Source: Physocladia obscura
Lineage: Eukaryota > Chytridiomycota > Chytridiomycetes > Chytridiales > Chytriomycetaceae
NCBI GenBank assembly: GCA_027596945.1
Contig: JADGJH010000130.1
Span: 1 to 28,890 of the forward strand
Reading direction: 5' to 3'
Length of the DNA: 28,890 bases
Each line of letters starts with the position of its first letter. Position 1 is the first letter of the stretch. Positions 1-10,518 of this stretch are shown here, one piece after another. The translations under genes were made by a program, and so were the position numbers. A model generated the notes under the pieces. That model was not told the DNA's origin, made no database searches, and saw nothing but the letters and a program-made list of their open reading frames with translations.

Positions 1-138
1 TAATTTTTTAAATTGTTTTTAAAATTATTATTTAAATTTTATTTTATTTTTTTTTTTTTGTTTTTTTTTTTTTTAAAATAAAAAAAAAAAAAAGAAAGAG
101 AAATGTCATCGAAAAGTTTATAAAATAATTATTGTTTT

Positions 139-2390
139 TCAGGCTTTAAATGACTTTAATGGATCCGATCTTCTCTTTGCACTTGCAGACATGCTCGCCC
201 CGCCTTTCCCGCCTCTCGTTGATCCACCACCCCGTCCACCCTTCTTTCCCTTATCCATTTTAAACGGCACATATTTATTATGTGCAACCGGTCCAACCCC
301 TTTCCCAGGTCCCCCACCCCGCCGCTTTGGCATCAAATAATCCGGGACGTGCCGCAGATGCGGTTGCACCCGCGCAGGATGAACAGCTTTATCATGCCGT
401 AACGCCGCCAAATCTTTCGGATTATCTTCAAAATGCGCCTTCAATTTCTCGCTATTCAGAATCTCCGTTTTGATTTCCTTTAGCCGTGCCTCTTTGATCA
501 GCGGTTTCGTGACCGCCCGCAGCGCGTCGGTGGCGCGGTACTTGAACGCGTTGACTTGCGTCATGTCGAGCGTGAAGGCTATAATCTCCATAGCGGCGGC
601 GGCTTGGCGTTTCGAGATGCGACGCCAGACAATTTCGTCTTGTATAACTGCTGGGTTGGTGGAAGATGTGGAGTCGCGAGGCGCGAGAATGAAACTGAGG
701 GCCCAGCCGCGTTTTCCAACTCCTCGAGCTGTTCGACCAACGCGATGCTGATATGCGGCAGCTGTGGTCGGTAGGTCAAAGTTGATGACAGATGTCACGT
801 TTCGGAAATCGATACCGCGCGCCATTCCGTATTCAGTATCAGTTCCCTTCTTTTTCTTGTTCTTTTTCTTTTTCTGGGTGGTGATGCTTTCGTCAATGGT
901 TTCGGAAGATGGTTCTGGCTTTTTGCGTTTACTTCCAGTTTTTTCCGTGACCAATAATTCTTCTTTATCATCGATGTCCTTAAAGTTATCTTCCTCTTCC
1001 TCTTCTTCTTTGTCTGCTTTCTCATCCTCGCCATCCTGTTCATGTACATTTTCATTTTCAGCAACATCATTGTCATTATCTGCCACTCCAGAATCTTCCT
1101 GTTCTTCAACTTTCGCTGCACCTTCACAGCTTCTGTCCGTCGCAATCAACAAATCAAACACTCCACGATTAAATTCCTCAACAACATGCACACGACTACG
1201 TACAGGCACCTCCTCATTCACAACAACACTCCTAATACCAAATTGTTCCAAAAACAGCTTCACACGATACGCCGTGTCCACTGTATTAACAAAGACAAGC
1301 GTTTTGGCAGTGCCGTATGGTGCAATACGTAGTTTCAGCAGGAAATATAAAATCAGGTACTTTTCGTCTGACGACGAGACGGAAATACTGTGTTGTGTGA
1401 GGACACTTGATGATTTTGCCGCTGTGGACGCATCGTCGTCTTCAGTTAGGGTAAGAACGGCGGGATTGCGGAGAATTAGTTGTTTGAGAGCTGTTACATC
1501 CGATGAGAGTGTTGCGCTGAGTAAATAAGATTGCGTGTGTTTCGGGATATGTGCGAGAATGTGGCGGATATCTGCATCGGTGGCACCGTAGGACAGAAGG
1601 AGATCTGCTTCATCTATAACAAGGGATTCGAGGTTTGGTTTCAGAATTATTGAGGATGCGTTTTCTGAGTTCGAAGATTCGAGGAATGGGAGGAGACGCG
1701 ACGGTGTCGTGATAATCATGTCAGGAACTTCTTGCAGTAAAGGCCTATTTTTATTTCATTTTTATTTTGTCAATAATAATCAAAGTCAACGTGGGAGAAA
1801 AAAAATAATTCAAAACCTCAGAACTGCCATGTTCGAGTCAGTGGTAGCGATATTGACGAAGGAAACAAACTCTTTGACATAAACCGTCAATTCTTTCATT
1901 GTTTTCGCAACTTGGTGCGCAAGCTCTCTCGTGGGAACGACAATCAAAGCTCGCGTAGCTTTGGTGGATGGATCTGAAGCCTGTTGAAGTATGGTTATAA
2001 TCGTTTTTTTTTTTTTTCTGTGAACTTTAAGAACAATCATCGGCAGTGCATACTTTTGAAATCAGTATTTTGTGCACGACTGGCAACAAATAAGCAAGCG
2101 TTTTTCCAGAGCCTGTCTGAGCCTGAAGAAAGAAAAAAAAAAAAGAGGATAAATCAGGCAGCAGTCATAAAAAAAAGAAGGGAATCAATATTGCAGTATA
2201 CTTTCGCCATAATGTCTTTGCCCAGAAGGGCAATTGGGATGCAGGCATCCTGAACGAGTGTTGGAGAAGCAATTCGCATTGTGACAGCCAAAGCCCGCAC
2301 AAGCCGCGAGTCTAGACCAAATCCATCGAAAGTCTTTCGCGTTTCGCTTGATGTTGTTGCTGTTGCTAGTGTTGTTGATGCCGATGTTAA
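139..2390 (-). CDS. DBP9: Dbp9/DDX56-type DEAD-box RNA helicase, at least 4 exons, 5' end unresolved
   Basis: ATP-dependent RNA helicase of the Dbp9/DDX56 group, which in yeast acts in the nucleolus in 60S ribosome assembly. Exons read as 2202-~2390, 2054-2122, 1817-1980 and 139-1744; the introns (79, 73 and 72 bp) have GT-AG ends and matching phases. In order I see the Q-motif region ([10 protein letters not shown]), motif I AQTGSGKT created exactly by the first splice, motif Ia PTRELA, motif II DEAD, motif III SAT, and motif [11 protein letters not shown]. As in other Dbp9 proteins, a long acidic then lysine-rich insert sits between LIATD and the ARGIDF block. The tail is Gly/Arg/Lys-rich (GGRGGG) and suits RNA binding. 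No in-frame ATG precedes the Q motif before a stop near 2416, so a further upstream exon is expected and was not found. It is convergent with nothing on the left, as the window starts in T-rich DNA. Confidence 0.92.
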
Positions 2391-2416
2391 AAAATAGAAT
2401 TTTTTATATTTTGATT

Positions 2417-3654
2417 AAATTAATAAAAAAACTTTTAAAAAACTAAAAAAAAAAAAAAAAAAACTGGTGACCAAATCGCAAACTTCAGGCACAAAAGGCT
2501 ACATTTTTTCCAACTTAATTAAATATTTATAGAACTGAGAATACTTTATTGAATCGTTGAAAACTTCGATTGCGTGTTTTTTAGGTTGCTATTGCTCTAT
2601 TGTCAAATGGATATCCATGAATGTGCAGATCCATTTTGCACAATTGCGCCAAGTTTTTACAATTTGAGAAATAAAAATAATAATAAAGTTGCTATTTGTT
2701 GTTATTATTTTCATTACAATACTTGTTTTGTATTACTAATCTCCCGCCATAAAAAACAGTGCCATTGCTGGTACTACAAACTGTTATGGATTGAGAAACG
2801 GGTTACTGTGTTGAACTCATTCACATATTGGTAATGTAATTGAACATTTGGTTATCTTTTAACCTACATCTGAGGCAGCTGTGCATAGCAAATTTTTTGT
2901 TCTTATTATAAAAAGGATTTCGGGAATAAAATTTCAGCCCGTTTCCTTTTGTCTTTTTTTTTCAAAATAATTTTCGGGTTCTCTTTGAATCTATACTGAA
3001 AAGTCTCAGGACTTCACACTCAAAACTGATTAAAACAATTCGTTTTAAAAAAAAAATTTTAAAAAAAGAAACTCAGGAAATTGTTGAGGAATTGAACATC
3101 AAAAAAAACAAACTATTCTATTGTTCACTTATAAGTAATCAGAAGCCTTTGTATGCAGTCTATGCTTTGAAAATCTCAATTTTCTTTTGAAACTGCAATG
3201 AATTTGATATCACAAACTGTTTCAAGCACAATTTCTGAGAATATTCACAACAAGACACTTTTACAGACATAAATATTTACTCAATTTAAAAATGGTTTTC
3301 AAATCTGAATGGGTTTAAAGGAGATACCAATGGACAGTAGTGAAGGAATGCTTCTTAGCAGGATCTCTGTTTTGTTCACTCTTTCCCAAAGAACCAAAAT
3401 AAAAATGAAGATCCAGAACTCGTTGACACACAAAATAAATACTACAAATATACATACACATACATAATTTGTTATTTACAATTTACTTTATTTATTTCAA
3501 CGTTGAATAATCATTCATTGCCTTATTACAATAAAACAATGTTACATTTACACAAATAGAGCGTCAATAATGTCATATAGTGAATTTTCATTACTGTCAG
3601 TCCATTACTTTCATTCATTAGAAAGATAAAACCATTTTCACGACAAACAAAGAC
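2417..3654. other. Spacer with no recognisable gene
   Basis: About 1.2 kb of AT-rich sequence with A and T homopolymers (for example the A-run near 2444-2463). The first exon of the helicase gene should lie somewhere in the left part of it. An 86-codon frame on the plus strand (2574-2834) has no family resemblance that I can see and no supporting splice context, so I do not call it a gene. Confidence 0.5.
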
Positions 3655-3726
3655 TGGAGATTAAGGGAATTGAACCCTTGGCATCTCGCATGCGAAGCGA
3701 GCGCTCTACCCCTGAGCTAAATCCCC
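3655..3726 (-). tRNA. tRNA-Ala, anticodon CGC
   Basis: A full 72-nt cloverleaf reads on the minus strand. The acceptor stem is GGGGATT paired with AATCTCC and includes a G3:U70 wobble, the classical alanine identity element. The A box TAGCTCAGGGG, anticodon stem CTCGC/GCGAG around loop TTCGCAT, and B box GGTTCAATTCC are all present, and the discriminator base is A. Loop positions 34-36 are CGC, which reads GCG alanine codons. There is no intron and no encoded CCA, as expected for a eukaryotic nuclear tRNA gene. A short T-run (GGTTTTATC) lies about 28 nt downstream and could serve as the pol III terminator. Confidence 0.97.
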
Positions 3727-4269
3727 AATTAAAGTGTTATTTTTTTTAAGTTATATAAATAAATATATTACATTTTTGGTGATGAAATTACTTGACTTTT
3801 TACAAATTCAAATTTCTGCTTACTTGTAAGCAAAGACAAAGTTTTTTCTTAAATCAAAATAACGCTCATCAAACCCTTATCAAATTGAATAAAAATAAAT
3901 GAAAAACACGTGGAACAGAAAATATTTGATGAATAAAAGTGCAAAAGATCTGACAGATGTGCGAGTTTTTTGGACGATAATGAGTGGATTAAAAATTGCA
4001 AAAAAAAATTTCCAAAAAAAGGCAAGGCGGAGCAGACCCATTCAGTATTTCACTCGTTGGAAACTTTTTGGCTGATTAGAAAACAGTGGGGCCCAATTGA
4101 TAGACTCTTGAAAGTTCAAGTAAGTTTCGCTATCACTTTTATCCCACAACATCGCCATCAGGCAAAGTCAAAAATGAGTCACATGATTGCAGTGGACAAA
4201 ATGAAAATTTTCTGATTCCCTTGGAGCAGAAGAAAAGAGATTAGTAAATTAGATCTCTGTTTTTTTGGT
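3727..4269. other. Spacer between tRNA-Ala and the membrane protein gene
   Basis: AT-rich spacer. A frame of 81 codons (3970-4215) is lysine-rich at its start and unrecognised. The frame of the next gene is open back to a TGA at 4213, so an upstream exon joined near 4225-4230 is possible but not shown. Confidence 0.4.
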
Positions 4270-5172
4270 ATGGCAACAACAATAACAGCAACGACGGGGG
4301 CGGCCGTGACGCTGGTGGGGTATGCCGGCTTATTCACGACGTTCTCCGGGGTGACGGGCGGTTTTTCGACAAGCTGCGAGTACACGGGGGCTGCGTTTTC
4401 CAACCTGACGGGCATTCTGGCGTCGAACTGTGGCCCAACGTGCCAGGGGCAGGAGAGCATTGGCTGCCGCTTCTTTTCGTTCGCGTCGAACGAAACCGGC
4501 GATACGGCCGTGGGCGAGTGTCAATTGTTTACCGCAGCCGCAGCCGAGGGCCCGTTTGTGGCAGCCCTGACGAATGTGTGTGGCTTCTTTGGAGCCTCGG
4601 CGACGCCAACCGTGACAACGACGACGACGACGAGCAGCACGGCCACGGCGACTGCTGCCACGCCCACGGCAGCGAATACAAACAACACGGCGTCCACGGC
4701 GGCGGCGGGGGCCGAGACAGGCACGAGCGGCATGGCAATCGGGCCCATCATCGGCGCGGCGGTGGCGGCCGTGGTGGTTGTGGCGGCGATCGGCGTGCTG
4801 TGCTGCGTGCGCAGTCGGCGCCGTGCGGCCGAGGACGCCAAGCACAGCGGCGCCGGGACGCTGCCCTTCTCGCGCGACTCGCTCTTCTCGGCCGACGACG
4901 ACGACGTTATCCGCAAAAACAGCAGCGCCGCCTCCGACTTCGCCTACTCGCAGCAGCAGCGCCACTACCAGCACCAGCGCCTCGCCCAGCCTGTTAACTC
5001 CAGCCACGTGCCCTTCGAGCCTGCCGTGCCCCCTCCCCCGCGCGTCCTCAAACACTCTGAATATGGAAAGTTCTCGGGTGATGGCCACGGCAAAGTAAAT
5101 TCCCTTGCCCCTCCGACACTGCGTGTGCCTAACGACCCGTCGGCGAACATCAATACCAGACCAAACTATTAA
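4270..5172 (+). CDS. Predicted single-pass (type I) membrane protein with Cys-rich ectodomain, Thr/Ala stalk and acidic/Gln-rich tail
   Basis: Single open frame of 300 codons; I do not recognise the family. Residues 1-105 carry cysteines at about 36, 54, 58, 66, 78 and 98 and two possible N-glycosylation sites, which suits an oxidised extracellular domain. Residues 110-155 are a Thr/Ala-rich, probably O-glycosylated stalk. A hydrophobic segment follows (about 156-178, AAVAAVVVVAAIGVL) and ends at CCVRSRRR, a stop-transfer signal. The last ~115 residues contain an acidic DDDD patch and Gln/Pro-rich stretches. This order resembles fungal wall-stress sensors such as WSC/Mid2 types, but that is only architecture. 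The N terminus is uncharged and no classical signal peptide is obvious, so the true start may lie in an unseen exon. GC content is far above the flanking DNA. Confidence 0.65.
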   Translation: MATTITATTGAAVTLVGYAGLFTTFSGVTGGFSTSCEYTGAAFSNLTGILASNCGPTCQGQESIGCRFFSFASNETGDTAVGECQLFTAAAAEGPFVAALTNVCGFFGASATPTVTTTTTTSSTATATAATPTAANTNNTASTAAAGAETGTSGMAIGPIIGAAVAAVVVVAAIGVLCCVRSRRRAAEDAKHSGAGTLPFSRDSLFSADDDDVIRKNSSAASDFAYSQQQRHYQHQRLAQPVNSSHVPFEPAVPPPPRVLKHSEYGKFSGDGHGKVNSLAPPTLRVPNDPSANINTRPNY

Positions 5173-6476
5173 ATCTCTCCAATCGTCAATCTTCTTTTTT
5201 CGTGTGTGTACTGGTTACCACCCCACATACATTTATCTTTGTTTTTTTTTTCTTACTGTCTCTTGCTCGTCTTTTCCTGTTTAGAATTTTATAAAGTGAT
5301 TTTTTTTTATATTTGAAATGTTCTGGAACCTCAAAAAAAAAAAAAAAAAGGCCACGTATTCGGTCAAATTAAAACTGGGTGAAGGAGTTTGGGTCCCCGT
5401 CTGTGAGTAGGTGATGCAAACATGCGCTAAATAAAGTTGGACTGACACATCCGGGGTAGTCTCTCCAGAACGGCACCAAGTCCAATTTTTTTTTTTCTTT
5501 TTATTGCCTTGAAACATTCTATTTTTGAAAGCATTCCAAAGGGATTAAAATGATTAAGATTATGCCTCACCTGATTAAAGGTCAGCACCGCATCAGAGTT
5601 TATACTTATTAAAGTAGATAAATGCGATGCAGTTCTGGTGCAGTGCTGATATTTTATGACAAAACGCATTACATTGATCATTTTACTCTCTTGGAGTCAA
5701 CTTGCAAAACTTTGATATTCCTCTCCGGTCCATAATAATTTTCCAATTTCAATTTTTAATTTTTTGAACAAAAAATTAAAAATTTTCCCTTTCCAAAACA
5801 AAAGACATTTATTGATCGACAGCTTCCCATGCACGAGCAATAATGTCTGCTTGACATCCTAGCCCCACTAGAGAACTTACTTTTATGTGCTATGTGTAGG
5901 CTTATTTTTTTTTCATCCATCTCCAAATAAAACTTCTGCAATGTCTTTGTAGCATTAAACAATTTCTCACCAATGTGAACTCAATCAATAAAAGTTAAGA
6001 AAAAATTAAAGTTTGCTCTCAAATGAAAAGATAATTGGTTGACTTCATCCACACTCTCAACTTTTGCACAGGAGGTTTTAAAGTGTGTCAACAACAAAAG
6101 TGAAAGCAAAGAAAAATGATTAATATTTACCTGGATGTGAAAGGCTTGGATTAAAATTTTTACCTTTTACCATGAATATAATTGGTTGTTTTGGCTCATG
6201 AGACAGGGTTTTTGGAAAAAACTATGGAACCTGCTACTACAAAGAGATTTGTTGCAAGTAAACATTGCTGATGCAATTATTTATCAGTAGATTGAATTTG
6301 GTCTTCAAAAAGTGATTGCACAATTTGTTTTTACAAAATTTGAAGAAAGTCTCTTTTATTTGGTTTTTCCTCTTTTTGGTGTTTTTTTATTGATGGAAAT
6401 AAAAATTAAAAAAAAAAAAAAAAAAAACCACATCCAAAGAAAATAATAGACAACTTTTTTCAAAATACGAAACTTG
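5173..6476. other. Long spacer, no gene recognised
   Basis: About 1.3 kb of AT-rich DNA with long A/T tracts (for example 5333-5349 and 6411-6426). Short frames on both strands (around 5427-5681 and 5756-5962) have no recognisable content. A small hairpin followed by ten T lies at 5436-5495 and is described under findings. Confidence 0.5.
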
Positions 6477-6510
6477 TCCTTAAGTTTCAGGTATCCTTAA
6501 GTTTCAGGTA
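6477..6510. repeat. 17-bp tandem duplication spanning a stop codon
   Basis: The unit TCCTTAAGTTTCAGGTA occurs twice head to tail (6477-6493 and 6494-6510) with no mismatch. On the minus strand each copy holds the end of the cysteine-rich protein frame and a TAA, so the gene uses the first stop and a second copy of the last codons and stop follows in the 3' UTR. Confidence 0.95.
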
Positions 6511-7333
6511 TTTCTGGAGCAGATAGTGGTAAACAAGAACCAAAAAATGAAGTTTCTCTTCTTCCATCACTAAAAATACTTGTCGCATCACTGCTGAAAT
6601 ATGGCAGTGGTGCAGGACCAGCCCACCGACAAACAAGTCCTTCAGTGCATTTGAGTCTTTTTGGTCCACCGCACAGAGCGCCACGTCCACGATTTCTTAG
6701 CACAGCATTCCCTTCCACAGCAGAAGCAGTAGCAACATCAAGAGAATCACTAGCAGTCGCAATGTCGCCATCAGAAGTGCTCACAACATCACTATCGACT
6801 GAATCAATTTCATTGCTTTCAATAGGCAGTCCAGCCGCCAAAATCTGGCATGTCCCGCTTGCTCCACTCACAATACTACACACAAGCCCCTCCGCACAAA
6901 CAACAACAGTATCACGTAACCAGGGCCAAAAAATCGCATTTTTGGTGCCGCTCCAATTGCGACGCGTAATTTGTGATTGATTTTCAGCGATCCTGCCACA
7001 CGGTTCGTCGACTTGTGCACCGCGTTTGCAAATCCCAAAGATGCTGAAAAACCCGCCGTCCGGAGAAACACAAAATAAGCCAGGGTCACAGTTTTTGACG
7101 TTCATGACGAGGCCGCCGCATTGCTGGTTGAGTTTTGATGTTGCATCTGTTGGGATTGATTGGCGATTTGTCGGTGATGAGGTTGCTGGTTGCTGTGGAA
7201 TTATTACAAATAGAAGAATTAAGGCTTTCGCGATTGAGAAGATAGATGCAATCTTGCAAGGGCAGCGACGCGTTGGAGTTATGTAGCGAATGTTTTCCAT
7301 ATTTTTTTTGTTTAGGTTTTGTTTCGCCACCAT
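6497..7333 (-). CDS. Secreted or membrane-anchored cysteine-rich repeat protein
   Basis: Open frame of 278 codons from the ATG at 7333; a second in-frame ATG at 7300 gives a more typical signal sequence. The basic N terminus is followed by a hydrophobic run (IASIFSIAKALILLFVII), a signal peptide or signal anchor. The rest shows three loosely similar modules built as C-G-G or C-G, then C-x-x-G-L-x-C, then G-x-C: around QCGG...CDPGLFC...GIC, PCG...CAEGLVC...GTC, and LCGG...CTEGLVC...GSC. A Ser/Asp/Thr-rich linker separates modules two and three. This spacing recalls extracellular disulfide modules of the EB/IGFBP-like kind, but I cannot assign a family. It lies alone between long spacers. The tandem duplication at 6477-6510 overlaps its last codons. 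Confidence 0.7.
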   Translation of the reverse strand: MVAKQNLNKKNMENIRYITPTRRCPCKIASIFSIAKALILLFVIIPQQPATSSPTNRQSIPTDATSKLNQQCGGLVMNVKNCDPGLFCVSPDGGFFSIFGICKRGAQVDEPCGRIAENQSQITRRNWSGTKNAIFWPWLRDTVVVCAEGLVCSIVSGASGTCQILAAGLPIESNEIDSVDSDVVSTSDGDIATASDSLDVATASAVEGNAVLRNRGRGALCGGPKRLKCTEGLVCRWAGPAPLPYFSSDATSIFSDGRRETSFFGSCLPLSAPEIPET

Positions 7334-8116
7334 CACAAACACTTGAAAATGCGCATCATCAAAAACACTACTACAAAAAATAATTTATTCAATTTTGATT
7401 AAAATAAAATAGGAGCTTGCTATGCAAAATAAGCAAGTTTCAAATTCGCCAATACAATTCACGCATTTAAAATTACAGCTGTTTGACAGGCAAATAAAAA
7501 AAAGACATGCTTGAAAATTTTTCATCTTACAGATACTCGTTCGTCCCGATAAGTTTATTTTGATTATCTAACCACATCTTCTGCACTATGACAAGTACAA
7601 GGAGAGATACTCCTTCAAAGACATCTGGCAAGTATTTGTAAAATCAAAAATTTTCAAAAATGTCATTTTTTTATGTGTCAAATTATTTCTGAAAACGTGG
7701 TGAAAAGAAAGAATAAAAAAAAAAAAGCAAATATATTAATTACGAAAATATGAGTGTGCAAATTACTTACCCATTCTATTTGCTTTAATGAGGGAAAAGA
7801 TTGAATTATTTTAGATGGGGTTGGAATAATGTAAAATCGCAAATAGCCGCTTGATCTAACGGTGATGCGTTATTCAAAAGCAATAATGTTAAAAGCATTG
7901 GATTGCGAATACCTTTGGGCATGGAATTTTTTTTCTTCTTTTTTTTTCCAATTCTAAAAGAATGAAAAGAACATGCGTGTCATCATACTGAAGTTTTTAA
8001 CTATGGTAGCAGCTATTTCTCATGCGCATCAAGTCATTGAGGTAATTCATCGTTAAAAAATATATATTAACAAATAGTAACAATAATAGTACTTGCAATA
8101 CAGAATCGTGATTTAC
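7334..8116. other. Spacer, no gene recognised
   Basis: AT-rich spacer with poly-A and poly-T runs (7712-7725, 7927-7948). I see no conserved frame, tRNA or repeat in it. Confidence 0.5.
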
Positions 8117-8290
8117 CTGTGAAGTCAACAGCTTCAGTTCTACATACTGCAGGACTGGGAGAACGATGTGGTGGACTTGTTGGACAAGTGGTTCAATGCA
8201 CGTCAGGGTTGTATTGTAAACCGTTTCCAATTGGGAGAACTCCGTTTGGCATTTGCACAACTGTTCAATCGACAACAATATGAAACTTTT
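8117..8290 (-). CDS. Possible isolated coding exon, unrecognised
   Basis: A frame of about 55 codons (containing IEQLCKCQTEF and CIEPLVQQ) is less AT-rich than its surroundings. It ends at a good donor (CAG|GTAAAT, with the intron starting at 8116). An AG at about 8289 could be its acceptor. No ATG and no partner exons could be fixed, and phase does not allow joining to the receptor gene just upstream on the same strand. It may be an exon of an unannotated small gene or a relic. Confidence 0.25.
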
Positions 8291-8372
8291 CTTTTTTCAT
8301 CATATAATATGGAGTGAGAATAATCATTATTATTATTGGATCAAATACATTTCATGTTCATACAAATTTTTT

Positions 8373-9456
8373 TTAAACTTTCTGTGGTACCGTTACAAAA
8401 TCTGGTGTGGCAGCAAATTTACCAAAATCCATCGACGGCCTTGCAGAAAATGGCATTGGTGTTATTGAAACCATTCCACTCGTTATCCGCGCTCTTTTCC
8501 GCGTCAACGTTGTCAAATCATACACATCCAGCTTGATAACCAACGCAACCTTCATCGCTACAACTGACCCACCCAACGCGAAAACTGCCACCTCTTTCAA
8601 ACTCAATAGCACCGTATACACAATCCATGGTATCGCGGGAAGCGTGGGAAATATGAGATGTGTGACCAGCGCGCTTGTGTAAAGCATCATCACAAAAACG
8701 GATACCGTTGAGCTCCCAAGTCCATACTGGGCTATTAACGCGAGTTTCCAGGACACATCAGCTTCGAGTTCTTTGGCAAGAGATCGCGTATACATGAAGA
8801 AGGCGAATGCGAATGTTGCGTCGAGGAAGAGGGTAGGAATGCCAACGGAGAACAACAAACCGAATTCGACCCATGCGTTTAGTTCGGCAGATGCACCGTC
8901 CGGTACGCATACGCCGAATGCTGGAAGGACTGCTATTAATGGAAACACTGTGAGAATGGCGTGGCAAGTCTTTTGGACTGACCCGGAGGTCTGTTTTTTG
9001 AATATTCGTTCGCTTCGTTTCCAATTGAACCAAACCTTGAACGAAAAACAATTAATTTTTTTTGCTTACCATTATTTCAGAAATAATCAAAATATAACGA
9101 ACATAGCAACTATTGCATAAACTTATACTGATCCAAATACCAACAAACGCGAAACGAGACGTTTTTCGCGAATAATTCCAGTACCCTGTAAGTCCAAAAT
9201 AAGGCATAGCAAATATCCATATACCCAAAAGAAACGCGTTTGAAGGCTGCAAGAGTGTTTTCGTATGCTGATACAGAGATTTTTGCTGCGGGATTTTCTT
9301 TTTCGACTCAATCCCGGTTATCAGATACACCAAAAATAGGAGGACGAAGGGGACCAAGAGCGACAAGACAATCGGAAGTATCCAGCTGACTTGATAGACT
9401 CGATCAATGATCTCATTTTCAGATGTTGTAGAATCATTGTAGGTGGTTTCGTTCAT
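8373..9456 (-). CDS. Seven-transmembrane receptor-like protein, 2 exons
   Basis: Exon 1 is 9070-9456 and exon 2 is 8373-9035, giving 349 residues. The intron 9036-9069 (GTAAGC...TTCAAG) is only 34 nt but joins the two frames in phase 0. The N terminus is short and outside-like, with possible N-glycosylation sites (MNETTYNDST). Seven hydrophobic segments follow: SWILPIVLSLLVPFVLL, FLLGIWIFAMPYFGL, FAFVGIWISISLC, AILTVFPLIAVLPAF, EFGLLFSVGIPTLFL, TVSVFVMMLYTSALV, and WIVYTVLLSLKEVAVF. Basic loops (WNWKR-like and KKQ) lie on the inner side between helices 3 and 4, and the soluble tail is about 45 residues. Topology suggests a G-protein-coupled-receptor-like protein, but I see no diagnostic class motif (no clear DRY or NPxxY), so ligand and class are open. 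Confidence 0.75.
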
Positions 9457-9562
9457 TCACGTTGCCTTTCAACACAACCAAAGGATTTTCAAACTTAAGA
9501 AAAAAAATACACACATACGTATTGCCCTCTCGAGTTGAAATGAAAAAAATGCGATCATTGCA

Positions 9563-10489
9563 ATGAGCAATCAAGAACAATCAGATTGTCCATCTGAGTC
9601 TCAAGAACTGAAGAGACACTTCATACCATCAGACTGACACCAATAATCAAGGACTACATTGGACAGCAAGCAAGATCAACAACAAATCAAGTCACAAACA
9701 TCAGCCTCTCATGTCGCAGTATTCGGGACTTCAAAACCGCTGTTTGGACTGCTTTTCAAACCCATATACAGCCAGCAGCTATTATTTATGGTAATGCATA
9801 TTCCAGCAGCGACTCTACACTGACAATTGAGAATATGGACAACTATATTTCATTTAAGCAAAACAATTGAGTCATGAAATTCTCCGAGCTGAGTTCAACA
9901 TCCCTGTGTTCTTTGGCTGCATCTACTACTCCAATTCCAGTCACAGTTTTGAAGTATTCTACATCATTATCATCAAAACATGAACCAATCTGAACAAACA
10001 GTTTTGTTGCTGGCTCAGTGTAACAGATCTGGTGCTGCTGCTAATTCTATTATTGAAGCAATCTTGGACCAGCTACTGGAAGCGCAACATAACAGATTCA
10101 CAAGTGTAGGAGCAAACTGGCAAATTTGGGCATCCTACATCACTTCCAACCCAACTCCAAATAATTGAAATTTAATTAATTGCAATCCACCACCATACAT
10201 AACCCACCTCTTTAAGTCAATTCCATCTCCTGAATCAGCACAACTTGCAAATATTAATAATGAAGTGTGTATTTCACAGAATATTCTTCAAGACCTGGGC
10301 ATAAAGGTGAACCTTCTCAAGCACAATGCTCAGACTTTGATTGCTTCAATTGAATCAATGGAAGCGACAATCACGACTTATTCAAATATTATAACAGAAA
10401 TTCAACAAGCATCTCGACCCATTACAAATTTAGGAGATGCTTTTCAGTCACAAATAGAGCAGCAAAATGATGTTGATCATGAAGAATAA
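9563..10489 (+). pseudogene. Decayed ORF of an apparent mobile element, product unknown
   Basis: A coding-like stretch starts with ATG at 9563 and then continues by switching frame at least four times: near 9637, near 9868, near 9980 (a new frame with VLLLAQCNRSGAAAN), and again before 10229-10489. Each piece reads for 25-80 codons without stops, as in a single gene of roughly 300 codons broken by indels. The last piece is rich in I, Q, N and E, has heptad-like spacing and could form a coiled coil (ISQNILQDLGIKVN). I recognise no domain. It faces the transposase relic tail to tail, with stops only 29 bp apart, so I read it as the second gene of the same element. Confidence 0.5.
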
Positions 10490-10518
10490 AAATAATTTTA
10501 ATTTGACTTTATTTTGAT

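Noticed and set aside
764..1528. 254-codon plus-strand frame
   Set aside because: Antisense to the Dbp9 helicase exon, Ser/Phe-rich low complexity caused by the acidic/Lys insert on the other strand.
2574..2834. 86-codon plus-strand frame in the left spacer
   Set aside because: No homology sense, no splice context, composition equal to the spacer.
4330..5088. 252-codon frame on the minus strand, and a 185-codon plus-strand frame in another phase
   Set aside because: They lie within the GC-rich membrane protein gene; GC-rich coding DNA leaves long stop-poor shadows. The translations are Arg/His-rich with no domain, while the 4270 frame shows a sensible ectodomain, stalk, membrane and tail order.
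7850..7930. tRNA-like fragment (CTAACGGTGATGCG...)
   Set aside because: No cloverleaf could be drawn and no A or B box fits.
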